Assembly (NCBI RefSeq): GCF_042665525.1
Contig: NZ_JBHTCQ010000001.1
Span: 248,001-312,000, forward strand
Direction: 5' to 3'
Origin: Allobogoriella alba
Lineage (GTDB): Bacteria > Actinomycetota > Actinomycetes > Actinomycetales > Actinomycetaceae
Length of the DNA stretch: 64,000 nucleotides
The position numbers and the translations under genes were made by a program. The notes under the pieces are model-generated. The model searched no databases. It was given only the letters and a program-made list of their open reading frames with translations, and was not told where the DNA came from. Of this stretch, positions 61,769 through 64,000 are shown one piece after another; position 1 is the stretch's first letter; every line of letters begins with the position of its first letter.

Positions 61769-62333
61769 CCAGCCCGTACTCCAGCGCGGCCTGGGCCGTG
61801 AACACCCGGTCGCGGTCCGTGTCGCGGCGCAGCGTCTCCACCGACTGGCCGGTGTGCCGCGCGAGGACTGTCTCGATCTCGGACCGGATCCGCACCAGTT
61901 CGTCCGCGTGCAGGATGAGGTCCGGGATGGTGCCACGCCCGCCCTGCACGGCCGGCTGGTGCAGGACGATGCGCGTGTGCGGCAGCACGGCGCGCTGTCC
62001 GGGAGCACCCCCCGCGAGGAGCACCGCGCCGGCCGCGAAGGCCTGCCCGACGCACGTCGTCGCCACGGGCGCGTTGATGTACTGCATGGTGTCGTAGATC
62101 GCGAGCATCGCGGACGGGTCGCCGCCCTCGCAGTTGATGTAGAGGCTGATCGGGCTCTCCGGTGAGGCCGACTCCAGGTGCAGCAGCTGCGCGATGACGG
62201 TGTTGGCCACGCCGGAGTCGATGCCCGTGCCGAGGTAGATGATCCGCTCGGCGAGCAGCTGGGAGTAGACGTCCATGATCCGCTCGCCGCGCGGGTGCTG
62301 GGCGATGACGTTCGGGATGGTGTAGCTGCTCAT
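61704..62333 (-). CDS. clpP: ClpP-like protease subunit lacking the catalytic serine
   Basis: A 209-residue ClpP paralogue, second gene of the pair. The fold motifs are intact (SPISLYINCEGGDPSAMLAIYDTM, PHTRIVLHQP with His125, DRDRVFTAQAALEYGLVDEVL with Asp175), but the active-site stretch reads CVGQAFAAGAVLL: the Ser of GQAASMGA is Ala100. This subunit is therefore probably non-proteolytic, like cyanobacterial/plastid ClpR, and would assemble with the active subunit encoded just upstream. Its ATG overlaps that stop (ATGA). Confidence 0.9.
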   Translation of the reverse strand: MSSYTIPNVIAQHPRGERIMDVYSQLLAERIIYLGTGIDSGVANTVIAQLLHLESASPESPISLYINCEGGDPSAMLAIYDTMQYINAPVATTCVGQAFAAGAVLLAGGAPGQRAVLPHTRIVLHQPAVQGGRGTIPDLILHADELVRIRSEIETVLARHTGQSVETLRRDTDRDRVFTAQAALEYGLVDEVLDRRTLAGRPAAVGAAG

Positions 62334-62944
62334 GAGGTGGCCCCCAGACCGATCGGGTGCCGGCGCTTGGGCGCCATCACGTCGTCGAACCCGCCGACGA
62401 GCCGGTCGATGAAGCCGTACTCGAGCGCCTCCTCGGCCGTGTACCACCGGTCGTGCCGCGAGTCCTCGAAGACCCGCTCCAGCGGCTGACCGGTGTCCTC
62501 CGCGATGAGGCCGAGCACCGTGTCGCGGGTGTGCCGCAGGTCCTCCGCCTGCACCTCGACCTCGACCGCGGAACCGCCGATCCCGGCGGAACCCTGGTGC
62601 ATGAGGATGCGTGAGTGCGGCAGCGCGACCCTCTTGCCTCTCGTCCCGGCGGACAGCAGGAACTGCCCCGCGCTGCAGGCGAGCCCGAGCGCCAGGGTCG
62701 CGACGTCGTTCGGGACGAGTCGCATGACGTCGCGGATCGCCAGCATGGCGGGGACCGAACCACCCGGTGAGTGGATCCACAGGGCGATGTCGGTCTTGGC
62801 GTCGTCGGAGGCGAGGGTGAGCAGCTGGGTCATCAGCTGCGCACCGTTGTCGTCGTCGAGGGTGCCGTCGAGGACGAGCACCCGCCGGACCAGGAGCTCC
62901 TCGCGCATCCGGTCGGTGAACTGGGGTCTGGGCTCTTCTGCCAT
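62330..62944 (-). CDS. clpP: ClpP protease subunit, active
   Basis: A 204-residue serine protease subunit. The triad is complete: Ser91 in LGLACSAGQFLL, His116 in RILMHQ and Asp165 in DSRHDRWYT. WIHSPGGSV carries the oxyanion-hole glycines. The GLACSAG context differs from the usual GQAASMG, so it is a divergent (ClpP3/P4-like) paralogue, not the housekeeping ClpP1P2. ATG with GAGG 4 nt upstream. A PopR-type palindrome lies 42 bp upstream. Confidence 0.9.
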   Translation of the reverse strand: MAEEPRPQFTDRMREELLVRRVLVLDGTLDDDNGAQLMTQLLTLASDDAKTDIALWIHSPGGSVPAMLAIRDVMRLVPNDVATLALGLACSAGQFLLSAGTRGKRVALPHSRILMHQGSAGIGGSAVEVEVQAEDLRHTRDTVLGLIAEDTGQPLERVFEDSRHDRWYTAEEALEYGFIDRLVGGFDDVMAPKRRHPIGLGATS

Positions 62945-62985
62945 GCCTCGAGCCTGCGCCACGACGGCGGCGCACGGCGCCCGTT

Positions 62986-63000
62986 GCTGCCGACGGCAGA
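62986..63000 (-). promoter_or_regulatory. PopR-type palindrome upstream of the clpP pair
   Basis: GCTGCCG-A-CGGCAGA contains the perfect 6-1-6 dyad CTGCCG-A-CGGCAG and, read on the gene strand, matches the site upstream of popR (TCTGC-Y-GTC-R-GCAG). It lies 42 bp before the first clpP start codon, where a ClgR/PopR-type regulator would act. Confidence 0.65.
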
Positions 63001-63076
63001 TCTGCTCCGAGCAGCGACACGGGCCGTGCCCCCCGGCGACCCGCACCCCTTGCGGCACGTCGCTCGGGTGACGCCG

Positions 63077-64000
63077 TCAGCGTGAGGAGTCCGGCCGGCC
63101 GTCCCGCGGCATGAGGACGACGGCGAGCAGCAACACGACGGCGGTCGCGACCGAGCACCAGAACACCAGGTGGATGGCGTGGGCGAGGCCGGGTCCCGAC
63201 GGCGTCCCGTCCGCGCCGACCGTGGTGTTGGCGTTGACCACCGCGCCGAACACGGCGACGCCCACCGCCGAACCGAGCGACCGCGCGAACATGTTGGTCC
63301 CGGTCACGGCACCTCGGGTGGACCAGTCGGCGCTGTTCTGGGCCGCGATGAGCGTCGGCACCGCGGTCAGACCCATGCCGGCGCCGATGAGGAACGTGAT
63401 CGGCGCGATGTGCCAGACGTGGCTGCCCTCGCCGAGGATCAGGGCCAGCGCCGAGCCGCCGAGGACCAGCGACCCGCCGAGCAGCCCCGTCGAGCGGAAC
63501 CCGACGCGCAGGTAGACCCGCCCGGAGAGCGAGGCGGTGAGCGGCCAGCCGATCGTCATGGCCGCGAGCGCGAACCCGGCGACGAGCGGCGAGGCGCCGA
63601 GCACCCCCTGCGCGTAGATCGGCACGTACGTGGTGAGGCCGAGCACGATGACGCCGACCATGAGCGAGACGACCGTCGTGGTGCTCACGACCCGGCGGCG
63701 CAGGATCCGCAGGTCGAAGATCGGGTGCGGAACCCGCCGGCCCCACATCGCGAAGGCGGCCAGCAGCACGACGGCGCCGCCGAAGACACCCAGCGTCGTC
63801 GCCGACGCCCAGCCCCAGGTCCCGCCCTCGAGCAGTCCACCGACCATGAGCGTGCTGCCGGCGGTGAGCAGCACGGCACCCACGTAGTCGATCGGCTCAC
63901 GCTCGCCCTCACGCGGCTTCTCGCGGAAGTGGCGCACCAGCATGAAGACGGCCACGGCACCGAGCGGGAGGTTGACCCAGAAGATCCACCGCCAGCTGAG
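63077..64000 (-). CDS. DHA2-type MFS multidrug transporter, C-terminal part (start beyond window)
   Basis: 307 residues are visible and the frame is open to the window edge, where it reads LSWRWIFWVNLPLGAVAVFMLVRHFREKP. The 'WRWIFWVNLPLG' sequence is the helix 6 hallmark of EmrB/QacA (14-helix) exporters. Eight or so further helices follow (VVSLMVGVIVLGLTTYVPIYAQGVLGASPLVAGFALAAMTIGWPLTA). Roughly 180 N-terminal residues are missing. It lies upstream of the clpP pair on the same strand, 132 bp away, without obvious functional link. Confidence 0.88.
   Translation of the reverse strand, partial: LSWRWIFWVNLPLGAVAVFMLVRHFREKPREGEREPIDYVGAVLLTAGSTLMVGGLLEGGTWGWASATTLGVFGGAVVLLAAFAMWGRRVPHPIFDLRILRRRVVSTTTVVSLMVGVIVLGLTTYVPIYAQGVLGASPLVAGFALAAMTIGWPLTASLSGRVYLRVGFRSTGLLGGSLVLGGSALALILGEGSHVWHIAPITFLIGAGMGLTAVPTLIAAQNSADWSTRGAVTGTNMFARSLGSAVGVAVFGAVVNANTTVGADGTPSGPGLAHAIHLVFWCSVATAVVLLLAVVLMPRDGRPDSSR

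Overview
This 64-kb window is chromosomal DNA of a very high-GC actinobacterium. It is dense with short or overlapping gene junctions (ATGA/GTGA), uses GTG starts freely, and carries actinobacterial hallmarks: F420-type oxidoreductases, a mycothiol-type ArsC, a HelR/HelD-like RNA polymerase-recycling ATPase, a ~1640-residue NAD-glutamate dehydrogenase, and many genes with a TANNNT -10 box 6-7 nt before the start codon (leaderless transcripts). A soil or plant-associated Micrococcales-like organism is my best guess; the sequence does not fix the genus. I saw no tRNA, rRNA, CRISPR, transposase or phage gene.

Layout. 1-6.6 kb: sugar catabolism (end of a ROK protein, GH78 alpha-L-rhamnosidase, an MFS exporter, two coupled Gfo/Idh/MocA dehydrogenases). 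6.7-19.8 kb: a DDN-like F420 protein overlapping a COG3573-type FAD dehydrogenase, an LPXTG-anchored nucleotidase, a transglutaminase-like protein, an M23 peptidase, a phosphodiesterase, sufE plus rhodanese, a small lipoprotein and a secreted GH43 arabinanase with LamG. 19.8-23.4 kb: a three-subunit PaoABC-like molybdenum aldehyde oxidoreductase. 23.5-34.3 kb: metal stress and drug genes (ArsR, FAD monooxygenase, LysM-NlpC/P60 hydrolase, HelR-like ATPase, MFS, ArsR-phosphatase fusion, ArsC, ChrA, TetR/MFS pair). 34.3-47.5 kb: NAD-glutamate dehydrogenase and a cox cluster (coxD-coxE-xdhC, then coxS-coxL-coxM-coxG) whose CoxL has the form II active-site loop. 47.5-57.6 kb: small unknown proteins, an APH-type kinase, NhaC antiporter/FAH hydrolase/GntR/MFS, and single-gene enzymes. 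57.6-64 kb: a PopR/ClgR-like regulator, an ABC-2 transporter, a VOC protein, two ClpP paralogues and a truncated DHA2 drug exporter.

How it fits together. The most interesting block is 57.6-63.0 kb. The XRE regulator ends in Ala-Ala and has a 15-bp palindrome upstream that recurs, slightly changed, upstream of the clpP pair; the second ClpP has lost its nucleophilic Ser; and a decayed copy of that clpP's 3' end lies 3.3 kb away, on the far side of the ABC transporter, as if the transporter segment had been inserted between regulator and protease. Two kinds of short palindromic repeat occur in intergenic DNA: one pair flanks the coxSLMG operon exactly, another pair lies at 48.6 and 58.3 kb.
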